From: Nitrospirota bacterium | GTDB taxonomy: Bacteria; Nitrospirota; Thermodesulfovibrionia; Thermodesulfovibrionales; SM23-35 | DNA: 14,881 bases | Assembly: GCA_016212245.1 (NCBI GenBank) | Contig: JACRGU010000148.1 | Span: 1-14,881 of the forward strand | Reading direction: 5' to 3' | In this document: one piece after another, positions 14,308-14,881 of the stretch | Position numbering within the stretch: position 1 is the first letter of the stretch | How the letters are laid out: each line of letters starts with the position of its first letter | Made by a program: the position numbers and the translations under genes | Notes under the pieces: generated by a model | Told to the model about the DNA's origin: nothing | Databases searched by the model: none | The model's input: only the letters and a program-made list of their open reading frames with translations

Positions 14308-14643
14308 TTATACACAGCCTGTTGGTTTCGGAAGCCCTGCATATCTGCATGCCTGCTTTGCAGGTCCACCTGGGAAAAGCTCATATAGATATTTGGTGTT
14401 CGCCTTTTCAGGACCGAATCTCTTCCCCATCTCCTTGACAAGCATCTTTATCGGAGGTGCTATCTGAAACTTAATAAAGTACTCTCTCAACCACTTGATT
14501 ATCTCCCAGTGTTTCTCATCAAGGGTAATCTCATCTTGTCCTGCAAGTTCTGGAGCCATTCCTTCCTCCCACTCCTGCCAGTCCTGGAGATAACCTTCTT
14601 CATCAATCTCGTATTCTTTTCCCTTATAACTCCACTTTGGCAT
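14308..14643 (-). CDS. dsrC: DsrC sulfur carrier protein
   Basis: Cytoplasmic sulfur carrier that forms a trisulfide on sulfite reductase DsrAB and delivers it to DsrMKJOP. The 111-residue product has the DsrC/TusE fold signature (GYLQDWQEWEEGMA, HWEIIKWLREYF) and the flexible C-terminal arm ACRYAGLPKPTGCV. Both functional cysteines are there: C110 (penultimate, CysA) and C99 (CysB, 11 positions before it). This separates true DsrC from TusE, which has only the penultimate one. The start is ATG at 14643 with a strong Shine-Dalgarno (aaaggaggtagaaag). Length is slightly above the usual 105 or so. First gene of the operon in the window; dsrAB is not in the window. Confidence 0.97.
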   Translation of the reverse strand: MPKWSYKGKEYEIDEEGYLQDWQEWEEGMAPELAGQDEITLDEKHWEIIKWLREYFIKFQIAPPIKMLVKEMGKRFGPEKANTKYLYELFPGGPAKQACRYAGLPKPTGCV

Positions 14644-14677
14644 CTTTCTACCTCCTTTCTCTGTTTGAATCTAACTT

Positions 14678-14703
14678 ATTGATAGAAGGAATCTCCTATC
14701 AAT
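14678..14703. promoter_or_regulatory. Inverted repeat in the dsrC leader
   Basis: Perfect 8-bp arms ATTGATAG (14678-14685) and CTATCAAT (14696-14703) separated by 10 bp, centred about 47 nt upstream of the dsrC ATG and inside the predicted mRNA leader. It could be a protein-binding operator or an mRNA hairpin. No U-tract follows on the minus strand, so it is not a simple terminator. Confidence 0.5.
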
Positions 14704-14744
14704 CTTAACATGAATGTTCTATCATAACATACCTTAAGTCTTTC

Positions 14745-14781
14745 AATACAATATTGTATTTTTGAATCTTCTATAATTCAA
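14745..14781 (-). promoter_or_regulatory. Putative dsrC promoter with overlapping 16-bp palindrome
   Basis: On the minus strand, TTGAAT (14781-14776) and TACAAT (14758-14753) are separated by 17 bp, giving a predicted start near 14746 and a leader of about 100 nt. A perfect 16-bp palindrome, AATACAATATTGTATT (14745-14760), covers the whole -10 box and the start point, the placement expected of a repressor operator. The regulator is unknown. Confidence 0.55.
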
Positions 14782-14881
14782 GATTAACAGATTAGGCTAT
14801 AAACACTAATACACATCTACATCTATGGTCAAATAAAAAAAACTTATCAATAAATCATATCTATTTATTACCCCACAAATA

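Noticed and set aside
14308..14643. TusE (tRNA thiolation) instead of DsrC
   Set aside because: TusE has only the penultimate cysteine; this protein has both C99 and C110 and sits with dsrMKJOP.

Overview
The window most likely comes from an anaerobic, dissimilatory sulfur-metabolising bacterium of moderate GC content. It carries a dsrC gene with both redox-active cysteines and a complete dsrMKJOP membrane complex on one strand. No dsrEFH-type genes, which mark sulfur oxidisers, lie beside dsrC, so a reductive (sulfate/sulfite-reducing or disproportionating) pathway is favoured. A group 3b-type NiFe hydrogenase and an overall look that recalls Nitrospirota (Thermodesulfovibrionia) or Desulfobacterota are consistent with this. 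The lineage is an inference from gene content, not shown by a marker gene.

Layout. (1) 1-3166, minus strand: a hydrogenase operon in the order hydB (Fe-S), hydG (FAD/NAD/2Fe-2S), hydD (small subunit) and hydA (large subunit, cut by the window edge). (2) 3167-3312: a short divergent promoter region. (3) 3313-6790, plus strand: a tandem universal stress protein overlapping a P-type ATPase whose membrane motifs match the Na,K/H,K (type IIC) class. (4) 6803-7702: a tRNA island, with tRNA-Ala(CGC) on the minus strand and Arg(TCT), His(GTG), Arg(CCG), Lys(CTT), Thr(CGT) on the plus strand. Two structured elements of about 120 bp fill two of the tRNA spacers. (5) 7873-8145: an HU gene. It ends in a bidirectional terminator shared with the convergent dsr operon. 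(6) 8265-14643, minus strand: dsrC, an RsbRD-like gene, dsrM, dsrK, dsrJ, dsrO, dsrP and a ferredoxin. (7) 14644-14881: the dsrC upstream region with a promoter candidate and two palindromes.

How they work together. DsrC carries sulfur from sulfite reductase as a trisulfide. DsrMKJOP is thought to reduce it again with electrons from the menaquinone pool and/or the periplasm, and the ferredoxin is a plausible soluble partner. The hydrogenase would link H2 to NAD(P)(H) and possibly to polysulfide in the cytoplasm. Gene overlaps (4-14 bp) indicate tight translational coupling in all three protein operons.

The most unusual material is not a new enzyme family. It is (a) acid or glutamine residues in place of expected Fe-S cluster cysteines in HydD and the ferredoxin; (b) at least four families of small repeats, two of them inside reading frames and one supplying a possible ribosome binding site; and (c) tRNA spacers built from a perfect 11-3-11 hairpin plus inverted arms of degenerate 7-bp repeats.
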